Assembly: GCA_036562495.1 (NCBI GenBank)
Contig: DATCKA010000016.1
Coordinates: 1-26,737 of the forward strand
Direction: 5' to 3'
Length of the DNA: 26,737 bases
From: Geochorda sp036562495
GTDB taxonomy: Bacteria > Bacillota > Limnochordia > Limnochordales > Geochordaceae
Each line of letters opens with the position of its first letter. The stretch's first letter is position 1. The notes below the pieces were generated by a model that was not told where the DNA came from, searched no databases, and saw nothing but the letters and a program-made list of their open reading frames with translations. Position numbers and translations under genes: made by a program. Shown here one piece after another: positions 6,745 to 14,848 of this stretch.

Positions 6745-9432
6745 ATGGCATCGGTGGATGGACGGACCAAGTGGGTCTACTTCTTCGGCGCCGGTCAGAC
6801 CGAGGGCCGGGCGGACATGAAGAACCTCCTCGGCGGCAAGGGCGCCAACCTGGCCGAGATGGCCAACCTGGGCATCGAGGTGCCCCCCGGCTTCACCATC
6901 ACGACGGAGGCGTGCAACGAGTTTTACCGCCGGGGCAAGCAGTGGCCGGAGGGCCTGGAGGAGCAGGTCAAGGAGAACCTGCGCAAGCTGGAGCAGGCCA
7001 TGGGCCGGCGCTTCGGCGACCCCAACAACCCGCTGCTCGTCTCGGTGCGCTCGGGCGCCCGGGTCTCCATGCCGGGCATGATGGACACGGTGCTCAACCT
7101 GGGCCTCAACGACGTGACGGTCCAGGGGCTGGCCCGGCAGTCCAACAACGAGCGGTTCGCCTATGACTCCTACCGGCGCTTCATCCAGATGTACGGTGAC
7201 GTGGTGCTGGGCGTGCCCCGCCACCTGTTCGAGGAGCGCCTCGAGGCCAAGAAGAAGGCGCGGGGCGTCACCGAGGATCCGCAGCTGACGGCGCAGGATC
7301 TCAAGGAGCTGGTGGAGGAGTTCAAGGAGATCGTCCGCCAGCAGAAGGGACAGGACTTCCCCTCGGATCCGTGGGAGCAGCTGCGGGGCGCCATCAACGC
7401 CGTCTTCAACTCGTGGAACAACCCCCGCGCCATCAAGTACCGGGAGATTCACAACATCCCCGGCGACTGGGGCACCGCGGTCAACGTCCAGGCCATGGTC
7501 TTCGGCAACATGGGCGAGGACTCGGGCACGGGCGTGGCCTTCACCCGCAACCCGTCGACGGGCGCCAAGGAGTTTTACGGCGAGATCCTGATCAACGCCC
7601 AGGGCGAGGACGTGGTGGCCGGCATCCGCACGCCGCTGCCCGTGGCCGTCCTCAAGGAGAAGATGCCGCACGTCTACGCCCAGCTCGAGGAGATCAACAA
7701 GAAGCTCGAGGCCGCCTACCGTGACATGCTGGACATCGAGTTTACCGTCCAGCAGGGCAAGCTCTACATGCTGCAGTGCCGGGTCGGCAAGCGCACGGCC
7801 ATGGCGGCGGTGCGCATCGCCGTGGAGATGGCCCAGGAGGGCCTCATCGACCGGCAGACCGCCGTGCTGCGGGTGGCCCCGGAGCAGATCGACCAGCTCC
7901 TGCACCCCACCATCGACCCCAATGCCAAGGTGGAGCCGGTGGCCAAGGGCCTGCCGGCCTCGCCGGGCGCGGCGGTGGGGCAGCTGGCCTTCTTCGCCGA
8001 CGACGCCGAGCGCATGGCCGACGAGGGCAAGAAGGTCGTGCTGATCCGGGCCGAGACGTCACCCGAGGACATCGGCGGCATGTACAAGGCCCAGGGCATC
8101 CTGACCAGCCGGGGCGGCATGACGTCGCACGCGGCCGTGGTGGCCCGCGGCATGGGCAAGCCGTGCGTGGTGGGCTGCGGCGCCCTCGACATCGACGAGA
8201 AGCGCAAGGTCGTGCGGATCAACGGCAAGGAGCTTCGCGAGGGCGACTGGGTCACCATCGACGGCAGCACGGGCAACGTCTACATCGGCCAGGTGCCGCT
8301 GGTGCAGCCCGAGCTGAGCGGCTACTTCGCCACGCTGCTGGAGTGGGCCGACGAGTTCAGGGCCCTCGGCGTGCGGGCCAACGCCGACACGCCTGCCGAT
8401 GCCCGCACCGCCCGCCAGTTCGGCGCGCAGGGCATCGGGTTGTGCCGCACGGAGCACATGTTCTTCGGTGAGGGCCGCATCGTCCCCATGAGGGAGATGA
8501 TCCTCGCCGACACCAAGGAGGAGCGGGAGCGGGCCCTGGCCAAGTTGCTGCCGCTGCAGCGGGGCGACTTCTACGAGATCTTCAAGGAGATGATGGGCTA
8601 CCCCGTCGTCATCCGGCTGCTGGATCCGCCCCTGCACGAGTTCCTGCCCAAGGAGCCGGACGCCGTGGCCGAGGTGGCCAAGCAGATGGGCGTCCGCCCC
8701 GAGGTCATCGAGAGCCGCGTCCGGGCCCTGGCCGAGGCCAACCCCATGCTGGGCCTGCGAGGCTGCCGGCTGGGCATCGTCTACCCCGAGATCTACGAGA
8801 TGCAGACCCGGGCCATCTTCGAGGCCGCCTGCCAGTTGGCCAAGGAGGGCCACGAGATCGAGCCCGAGGTCATGATCCCGCTGGTGGGCACGCCCGGCGA
8901 GCTGGCCTTCCTCAAGGAGCGCTGCAAGAAGGTGGCCGAGCAGGTCATGGCCGAGCAGGGCGTGCGGGTGCCCTACCGCATCGGCACCATGGTCGAGGTG
9001 CCGCGGGCGGCGCTGGTGGCCGACGAGATCGCCAAGGAGGCCCAGTTCTTCTCCTTCGGCACCAACGACCTGACCCAGATGACCCTCGGCTTCAGCCGCG
9101 ACGACGTGGGCAAGTACGTGCCCACCTACGTCGAGATGGGCCTGCTCAAGGCCGATCCGTTCCAGACCCTGGACGTCGAGGGCGTCGGCCAGCTGGTCAA
9201 GATGGGCGTGGAGCGGGGCAAGCAGGCCAACCCCGACCTGGTGGTGGGCATCTGCGGCGAGCACGGCGGCGACCCGGCCTCCATCTGGTTCTTCCACGAG
9301 GCGGGGCTCGACTACGTGAGCTGCTCGCCGTACCGGGTGCCGGTGGCGCGGCTGGCGGCGGCGCAGGCCAACCTGAGCAAGCCGCGGACCGGCGGCAAGG
9401 GCCGGGCGGTGGAGGCCCACGCCTCCGTCTGA
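6745..9432 (+). CDS. ppdK: Pyruvate, phosphate dikinase
   Basis: 895 residues, full length. Catalyses the reversible conversion of pyruvate, ATP and phosphate to PEP, AMP and pyrophosphate. The N-terminal ATP-grasp domain (about 20-350) has SVRSGARVSMPGMMDTVLNL. The mobile phosphohistidine domain carries GGMTSHAAVVARGMGKPC with the phosphorylated residue at His462. The C-terminal PEP/pyruvate barrel ends with VSCSPYRVP, with the catalytic acid at Cys860. The ATG at 6745 follows GGGAGG at good spacing. It appears to share the glyQS transcript. A gene for the usual PPDK/PEPS regulatory kinase-phosphorylase (DUF299) is not next to it, although many Bacillota carry one between glyS and ppdK. Codon use matches the neighbours. 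Confidence 0.98.
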   Translation: MASVDGRTKWVYFFGAGQTEGRADMKNLLGGKGANLAEMANLGIEVPPGFTITTEACNEFYRRGKQWPEGLEEQVKENLRKLEQAMGRRFGDPNNPLLVSVRSGARVSMPGMMDTVLNLGLNDVTVQGLARQSNNERFAYDSYRRFIQMYGDVVLGVPRHLFEERLEAKKKARGVTEDPQLTAQDLKELVEEFKEIVRQQKGQDFPSDPWEQLRGAINAVFNSWNNPRAIKYREIHNIPGDWGTAVNVQAMVFGNMGEDSGTGVAFTRNPSTGAKEFYGEILINAQGEDVVAGIRTPLPVAVLKEKMPHVYAQLEEINKKLEAAYRDMLDIEFTVQQGKLYMLQCRVGKRTAMAAVRIAVEMAQEGLIDRQTAVLRVAPEQIDQLLHPTIDPNAKVEPVAKGLPASPGAAVGQLAFFADDAERMADEGKKVVLIRAETSPEDIGGMYKAQGILTSRGGMTSHAAVVARGMGKPCVVGCGALDIDEKRKVVRINGKELREGDWVTIDGSTGNVYIGQVPLVQPELSGYFATLLEWADEFRALGVRANADTPADARTARQFGAQGIGLCRTEHMFFGEGRIVPMREMILADTKEERERALAKLLPLQRGDFYEIFKEMMGYPVVIRLLDPPLHEFLPKEPDAVAEVAKQMGVRPEVIESRVRALAEANPMLGLRGCRLGIVYPEIYEMQTRAIFEAACQLAKEGHEIEPEVMIPLVGTPGELAFLKERCKKVAEQVMAEQGVRVPYRIGTMVEVPRAALVADEIAKEAQFFSFGTNDLTQMTLGFSRDDVGKYVPTYVEMGLLKADPFQTLDVEGVGQLVKMGVERGKQANPDLVVGICGEHGGDPASIWFFHEAGLDYVSCSPYRVPVARLAAAQANLSKPRTGGKGRAVEAHASV

Positions 9433-9473
9433 CGCCCGGCGGGGCAGCACCGGCCCACGACGAAGGGCGAGGT

Positions 9474-9501
9474 GGAGCCCCGGGCGGCGTCCCGGGGCTC
9501 C
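9474..9501 (+). terminator. Strong GC hairpin after ppdK
   Basis: A perfect 11-bp stem GGAGCCCCGGG (9474-9484) / CCCGGGGCTCC (9491-9501) with a 6-nt loop lies 42 bp after the ppdK stop and 114 bp before the dnaG start. There is no T-run after the stem, so it would be a non-canonical terminator or a transcript-stabilising structure. It separates ppdK from the dnaG-sigA unit. Confidence 0.5.
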
Positions 9502-9615
9502 TCGCGTCCGGGGGTAGGCGCGGCGGGCCGCGAGGCAAGAGGGCGTCCGGGGGAAGGAGCGGGCCCGTCGCGCTTCGAATCATGGCGGGGCATGCCGGGG
9601 AGGGGGGACGACGCG

Positions 9616-11499
9616 ATGGAGAGCGACCACGGCCGCGGCGGCCAGGGGGCCCTGGGCGCCATCGCCGATCAGGTGCGGGCGCGGGCCGACATCGTCGAGA
9701 TCGTCTCCGAGTATGTGGCGTTGCGCCCCGCGGGCCGCTCCTACAAGGGGCTTTGCCCCTTCCACAAGGAGAGGACCCCCTCCTTCACCGTCAGCCCCGA
9801 CCGGCAGCTCTTCTACTGCTTCGGATGCGGGGCCGGCGGCAACGTCTTCACGTTCTTGATGCGCCTGCAGGGGCTCCGCTTCCAGGAGGCCGTGCTGAGG
9901 GTGGCCGAGCGGGTCGGCATGGCCGCCGAGGTGGAGCGGGCACTGCGGGGCGGGCCGGGCCACGCCGAGCGGCTCGGGGTGCACGAGGTGCTGTGGGAGC
10001 TGCAGGCCCGGGCGGCGGCCTGGTTCGCCGAGCGGCTGTGGCACGACCCCGAGGCCGAGGTGGCGAGGCGCTACCTGGCGCGCCGGGGCGTGACGACGCA
10101 GGTGGCGCGTGACTTCAGGCTGGGGTACGCCCCCGACGACTGGCACGCGCTGGAGCGGGCGCTGGGCGGCGACGCGCGGGCCGTGGCGCGCCTGGTCGAG
10201 GCGGGGCTGGTGGTGCGGCGAGAGGACGGCCGCCACTACGACCGCTTCAGGGGCCGGCTGATCTTTCCGATCACCGACCTGCACGGCCACGTCGTGGGCT
10301 TCGGTGGCAGGGCGCTGGCGGACGGGCAGGAGCCCAAGTACCTCAACTCGCCCGAGTCGCCCGTCTACCGCAAGAGCCGGGTGCTGTACGGCCTGGACCG
10401 GGCGCTGTCGGCGGTGCGGCGCACCGGGCGGGCCGTGGTGGTCGAGGGCTACATGGACGTCCTGGCCATGCACCAGTACGGGCTCGAGGAGGCGGTGGCC
10501 ACCTGCGGCACCAGCCTGACGGCCGAGCACGGCCGGCTGCTCGCACGGCTCTGCTCGTACGTGGTGGTGGCCTTCGACGCCGACGCGGCGGGCCAGGGCG
10601 GGGCCCTGCGGAGCCTGCAGCAGCTCCGGGCGGCGGGGCTCGACGTGCGGGTGGCGGTGCTGCCGGCCGGCCACGACCCCGACTCCCTGCTGCGGCAGGA
10701 GGGACGCTCGGCCATGGAGGCGGTCCTCCAGGAAGCCCGGGGCGTTTACGAATTCTTCGTCGAGCAGGCGCTTTCGGGCGCCGATCTGAAGAGCCCCGCA
10801 GGAAAGGCCGCGGCCGTAGCGAACGTCATCCCCATTCTTCTCGAGGTGCCCGGCGCCGTCGAGCAGGAGGCGCTGGTGCAGCAGGTGGCCGGGCGCCTGG
10901 GCGTCCCGGCCCGGGCGGTGCGGCGGGAGATGGAGCGGGCCCGGCGGGTGCGCCGTCAGGTGGCCGCCGCCATCGACCCGGATGGGAGCCGGGGCGCGTC
11001 GAAGGATACATATGGGGGCAGCCCCAGGACGTATAATGATCTGGGTGTTCGCGTCCACGCGAGTGCCTCGCCCGGCGTCGAGCGCGGGGCGGTCATCGAG
11101 CTGGCGCTGCTGCGGCTCTTGGTGGAGATGCCGGAGCTTGCGCCGCGCCTGAGAGGGCGCCTCACGGGGGCCGACTTCGCGGACCCCGGACATGGGGCGC
11201 TGTTTGACGCGCTCGTCGCCCATGGCGAGGCGGCGCTGGCCGATCCTGCCCTGGCGGAGGTGGCGGGGAGGGTGCTCGCCTCGTCGGGGCTCTCGGTCAG
11301 GCCCGACGCGGTGGAGAGTTACGTCAAGGGTTTGCGGGCGGCGGCCTGCCAGCGGGAACTGGCGGCCATCGAGGCGAAGATCGATGGGGCGGCACGGTCG
11401 GATGCGAGCGTGCAAGAGCGCCTGGCATCCCTCGCCGCTGCTGCCGTATCATACCGGGAGGTGTGGGAGACTCTACGAGCCGACGGGATGGTGTCGTGA
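9616..11499 (+). CDS. dnaG: DNA primase DnaG
   Basis: 627 residues. Synthesises RNA primers at the replication fork. The N-terminal CHC2 zinc finger has Cys47, His50, Cys68 and Cys71 (CPFH...CFGC). The TOPRIM domain shows VEGYMDV (Glu277) and AFDADAAG (Asp321, Asp323), which bind catalytic metal. A C-terminal helical DnaB-interacting domain starts near residue 495. The ATG at 9616 follows GGGGGG at 8 nt; a GTG at 9472 would run the frame through the upstream hairpin and give a non-conserved extension. The linker before the helicase-binding domain is locally AT-rich and contains a perfect TATAAT. The next gene, sigA, lies just downstream (dnaG-rpoD order). Confidence 0.97.
   Translation: MESDHGRGGQGALGAIADQVRARADIVEIVSEYVALRPAGRSYKGLCPFHKERTPSFTVSPDRQLFYCFGCGAGGNVFTFLMRLQGLRFQEAVLRVAERVGMAAEVERALRGGPGHAERLGVHEVLWELQARAAAWFAERLWHDPEAEVARRYLARRGVTTQVARDFRLGYAPDDWHALERALGGDARAVARLVEAGLVVRREDGRHYDRFRGRLIFPITDLHGHVVGFGGRALADGQEPKYLNSPESPVYRKSRVLYGLDRALSAVRRTGRAVVVEGYMDVLAMHQYGLEEAVATCGTSLTAEHGRLLARLCSYVVVAFDADAAGQGGALRSLQQLRAAGLDVRVAVLPAGHDPDSLLRQEGRSAMEAVLQEARGVYEFFVEQALSGADLKSPAGKAAAVANVIPILLEVPGAVEQEALVQQVAGRLGVPARAVRREMERARRVRRQVAAAIDPDGSRGASKDTYGGSPRTYNDLGVRVHASASPGVERGAVIELALLRLLVEMPELAPRLRGRLTGADFADPGHGALFDALVAHGEAALADPALAEVAGRVLASSGLSVRPDAVESYVKGLRAAACQRELAAIEAKIDGAARSDASVQERLASLAAAAVSYREVWETLRADGMVS
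11032..11037 (+). promoter_or_regulatory. Possible internal -10 element in dnaG upstream of sigA
   Basis: A perfect TATAAT occurs in an AT-richer patch (about 11003-11040) in the linker-coding part of dnaG, roughly 490 bp before sigA. A short TGGGG/CCCCA hairpin lies just upstream. No good -35 box is found at 16-18 bp spacing, so this is only a candidate for an internal sigA promoter. Confidence 0.25.
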
Positions 11500-11529
11500 G
11501 GAGTCGTGCCGCGGAAGGGGGGGAGCAGC

Positions 11530-12642
<1,113 letters not shown>

Positions 12643-12663
12643 GGCCGGGCAGGCCCGCCGCTC

Positions 12664-12692
12664 TTGATGGTTTCCCCCTTGTTGGTTAACCT
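12664..12692 (+). promoter_or_regulatory. Weak promoter candidate upstream of the tRNA
   Basis: TTGATG (12664-12669) is followed after 17 bp by TAACCT (12687-12692), in the only AT-richer part of the sigA-tRNA gap. Matches are four of six and three of six. A 7-bp inverted repeat CGTCGGG/CCCGACG (12698-12722) lies between it and the tRNA. The evidence is positional and weak. Confidence 0.3.
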
Positions 12693-12729
12693 GGAGGCGT
12701 CGGGTCTTGTGCGCGCCCGACGGCCGGGT

Positions 12730-12804
12730 GGAGGCTTAGCTCAGCGGCAGAGCAGGGGACTCATAATCCCTTGGTCGCAGGTTCGAATCCTGCAGCCTCC
12801 ACCA
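12730..12804 (+). tRNA. tRNA with CAT anticodon (elongator Met or Ile2)
   Basis: A complete cloverleaf can be drawn. The acceptor stem is GGAGGCT / AGCCTCC with discriminator A and an encoded CCA (12802-12804). The D arm is GCTC/GAGC. The anticodon stem GGGGA/TCCCT encloses loop CTCATAA with anticodon CAT at 12762-12764. The T arm is GCAGG-TTCGAAT-CCTGC. The D arm lacks initiator-tRNA features and the acceptor starts with a paired G, so it is not tRNA-fMet. The anticodon arm and variable region resemble lysidine-type tRNA-Ile2 about as well as elongator tRNA-Met; I cannot decide by eye. It marks the border between core and accessory DNA. Confidence 0.93.
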
Positions 12805-12808
12805 GTGA

Positions 12809-12828
12809 CGGGCCTGCACAGTGGCCCG
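12809..12828 (+). terminator. Short hairpin after the tRNA
   Basis: A 6-bp stem CGGGCC (12809-12814) / GGCCCG (12823-12828) with an 8-nt loop lies 4 bp after the tRNA CCA end. It is followed by G-rich sequence, not a T-run, so termination is plausible but not well supported. Confidence 0.3.
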
Positions 12829-12922
12829 GGTGGGGTGGGGGATCGAGACGCCGCGCTTGGCAGGGCACCCCCACGGTCGCGAGGCCCGGTGGCAGGCCGG
12901 GTCGTCCACCTTCGTCCGCAAC

Positions 12923-13268
12923 ATGACCCTCCCCGTTCACCGCTGGTTCCGTTTCCCGGCCGGCCTTTCCGCCGAGTGGGCACAGGCCGTGATCGAGGAT
13001 GAGCGGCGGGCGGTCGGCGGGCGGGCCGTCACGCTGCAGGTGTGGCGGGCCCTGCGCCGGGTCTGCCGGCCGGGGGCCCGCGTCTGTTTCGTGGTGGGCG
13101 ACTCGGCGCCCTACGGCGTCCACGTGCCCGTGGAGCGCTGGCTGGGGGAGCTCGCGGTGCGGGCGGGCTTCCGGGGCCGGCGCTTCGAGAAGATCCGGGA
13201 TCGCAACGTCAAGTGGACGCAAGCACCGGGTCCCTCTGCGCGAGGGACTCCTCTGGGTGACGGGCTGA
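12923..13268 (+). pseudogene. Decayed DNA methyltransferase remnant
   Basis: The ATG at 12923 starts MTLPVHRWFRFPAGLSAEW, an N-terminus I recognise from site-specific DNA-methyltransferases. It jumps within a few residues to what reads as the C-terminal part: VWRALRRVCRPGARVCFVVG, DSAPYGVHVPVERWLGELAV and FEKIRDRNVKW. The catalytic core, including the SAM-binding and NPPY-type motifs, is absent, so a large internal deletion has occurred. After VKW (about 13215) the frame breaks: KHRVPLREGLLWVTG continues one frame over and stops at 13268, consistent with loss of about 2 bp. About 115 residues remain. The family assignment is by motif memory; the deletion and frameshift follow from the reading frames. 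It lies directly after the tRNA and is overlapped antisense by the next gene. Confidence 0.6.
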
Positions 13269-14535
13269 AGGAGGGCAGCCACAGCCCCATCGCCCCCACC
13301 CAGGCCACCAGGGCGGCCCAGGCGGCCCCATGCAGCCCCCACGGCCCCCGCAGCGGCCCCGGCCAGAGGCCCGTCAGGGGCACCAGGCTGGCCAGCACCA
13401 GGGCGACGGCCGCCGCGAAGCGCCGGGTGCGGCGCGCCGGCACCGGCATGCCCAGGGCCGCGGCCGTCGCCACCAGCCCCAGCGTCACCCCGCCCAGGAG
13501 CAGCAGGTGCAGGTAGAGGATCCGCAGGTTCCACCGCTCGACCCAGATGGCCACGCCGGGCCAGGCGACGACGGCCGAGGCGACGGCCTTGATGCCCAGT
13601 GCCGCCAGCGCCAGCCGCCAGATGGGATCGGGCCGGCTGCGACGCCAGAGGTCGGCCGTCAGCACCAGCAACCCGACGCCGGCGGCCAGGCTGCCGGCGC
13701 CGGCCACCATCCGGGCGGAGGCCGGCACCCGCCAGAGGGGCACCCCCACCAGGAAGGCGAGAGGGATACCCGCTGCCGCCAGGCCCAGCCCCCAGCGAGC
13801 CCAGGGCGACGGTGGGGCGTCGGGGCGGCTATGCAGGAGCTGCCCCACGCCCAGCAGCGCCAGCACCATCCACCCGTCGCTGAAGACGTCGAGGAAGAGG
13901 TGCACCGCCGCATCCTGCCAGAAGGGGTCCGTGACGCCGGCCGCGCCCAGCGCGGCTCGCCCCCAGGCTCCCAGGGAGGCCACGGCCATCATGGCCAGAG
14001 CCGTGGCCCACAGGCGGCGGGCCATCGCGGCGCCGCTCGACGGCGCCGGCCGGGGTAGGCCGGCCGTCTCGCCGCGATACCAGGCGATGAAGGCGTACCA
14101 CAGCACGATCGAGAGGCTCGAGGCGGCAGCCGCCAGGGGCACGCGCGCCCCGCCCACGGGGACTGCCTCGTAGCCGAAGGCCGCGAAGAGCCCGTAGGCC
14201 AGGAGGGCCGTGACCACTGTGGCGCCGACGATGGCTCTGGCCATGCCCGGCCGGCGCAGGAGACGCCCCGTCGTCGAAGACAAGAGCGCCGCCATCAAGG
14301 CGAAGAGCCACGGCGTCACCCAGCCCAGGTACATGAGGTGAGAGTGGGCGTGGCGCAGCCGGTCGAAGGCCAGCCCCGGCGGCAGCCCCCAGACGAGCCC
14401 TAACCGGAAGAGGACGCCCGTCCCGGCCGCCAGCACGAAGCAGCCCATCGAAGCGGCCCAGGCATGCCCCAGCCACGGGAGGGCGGGCAGGCCGGGGCCG
14501 GGGGTCAGCCGAGGGGCTGTACGGGACGTGACCAT
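13111..14535 (-). CDS. Heme-copper-oxidase subunit I-like polytopic membrane protein
   Basis: 474 residues with about 12 hydrophobic segments. Conserved-looking histidines fall in or near membrane segments: LRHAHSHLMYLGWVTPW (about residue 60), DAAVHLFLDVFSDGWMVLALLG (mid protein) and LYLHLLLLGG. The HAHSHxxxLGW and HxxxxxFxDGW patterns are those of heme-copper-oxidase subunit I-like or NnrS-like proteins found near NO-metabolism genes; true oxidase CuB motifs are not complete. Function is unproven, possibly heme or NO related. ATG at 14535 has GGAG upstream and overlaps the MIP18 gene by 31 bp. The last 50 or so residues (after about 13268) are not membrane-like and are encoded antisense to the methyltransferase remnant, so the original C-terminus was probably lost and replaced. 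Confidence 0.7.
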   Translation of the reverse strand: MVTSRTAPRLTPGPGLPALPWLGHAWAASMGCFVLAAGTGVLFRLGLVWGLPPGLAFDRLRHAHSHLMYLGWVTPWLFALMAALLSSTTGRLLRRPGMARAIVGATVVTALLAYGLFAAFGYEAVPVGGARVPLAAAASSLSIVLWYAFIAWYRGETAGLPRPAPSSGAAMARRLWATALAMMAVASLGAWGRAALGAAGVTDPFWQDAAVHLFLDVFSDGWMVLALLGVGQLLHSRPDAPPSPWARWGLGLAAAGIPLAFLVGVPLWRVPASARMVAGAGSLAAGVGLLVLTADLWRRSRPDPIWRLALAALGIKAVASAVVAWPGVAIWVERWNLRILYLHLLLLGGVTLGLVATAAALGMPVPARRTRRFAAAVALVLASLVPLTGLWPGPLRGPWGLHGAAWAALVAWVGAMGLWLPSFSPSPRGVPRAEGPGACVHLTLRSRIFSKRRPRKPARTASSPSQRSTGTWTP

Positions 14536-14798
14536 CGCATCTCCGACGCAGGGCGGATCCGCACCCAGCGCACCCCATCGAGGGCAGCCACGGCCCGCTC
14601 CACGGCGGCGGCCAGCTCCTGCTGGCTCGACGGCGGCAGCGCCTCCAGCCGCAGCGTGACGGCCACCCGCCCTCCGCACTCGGCCACGTGGGTGACCAGG
14701 CCCTCGTCGACGATGCTGCGTTCGCTTCCGGGCTGCTGAATGCTGGCCAGGGCTTCCCAGATCCGGTCGCGCAGCTTGGGTGGTGTGGGCTCGCTCAT
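14505..14798 (-). CDS. MIP18/DUF59-family protein (Fe-S cluster assembly type)
   Basis: 97 residues. The pattern LRDRIWEALASIQQPGSERSIVDEGLVTHV, then VAVTLRLEALPPSSQQELAAAVERAVAALDGV, matches the MIP18 (DUF59) fold, which in SufT, PaaD and related proteins serves Fe-S cluster maturation. The usual DPE(I/L) motif is altered to QPGSERS, so the canonical Asp is missing. ATG at 14798 has GGGGAGG and GAGG upstream. It sits between the NDH-2-like gene (50 bp upstream) and the membrane protein gene (31 bp overlap), so it is cotranscribed with both. DUF59 genes often accompany hemerythrin, DUF2249 and NnrS genes in denitrifiers, which fits this locus. The exact target is unknown. Confidence 0.75.
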   Translation of the reverse strand: MSEPTPPKLRDRIWEALASIQQPGSERSIVDEGLVTHVAECGGRVAVTLRLEALPPSSQQELAAAVERAVAALDGVRWVRIRPASEMRWSRPVQPLG

Positions 14799-14848
14799 CC
14801 TCTGCCTCCCCTCACGGCCCGGCGATGCCGGCGGCCGGCTGCGGCTCC

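Noticed and set aside
4438..7905. 1155-codon minus-strand open frame opposite glyQ, glyS and ppdK
   Set aside because: Artefact of high GC content: long His/Gly/Leu-rich antisense frame with no family motifs, fully opposite three well-identified genes.
9472..9615. Upstream GTG start for dnaG
   Set aside because: It would translate through the strong hairpin at 9474-9501 and add a non-conserved Arg/Gly-rich segment; ATG at 9616 has the better ribosome binding site and fits the family.
12736..12924. Minus-strand open frame with WWRLQDSNLRPRDYESPALP across the tRNA
   Set aside because: This is the well-known spurious translation of the antisense strand of a tRNA gene; the cloverleaf at 12730-12804 explains it.
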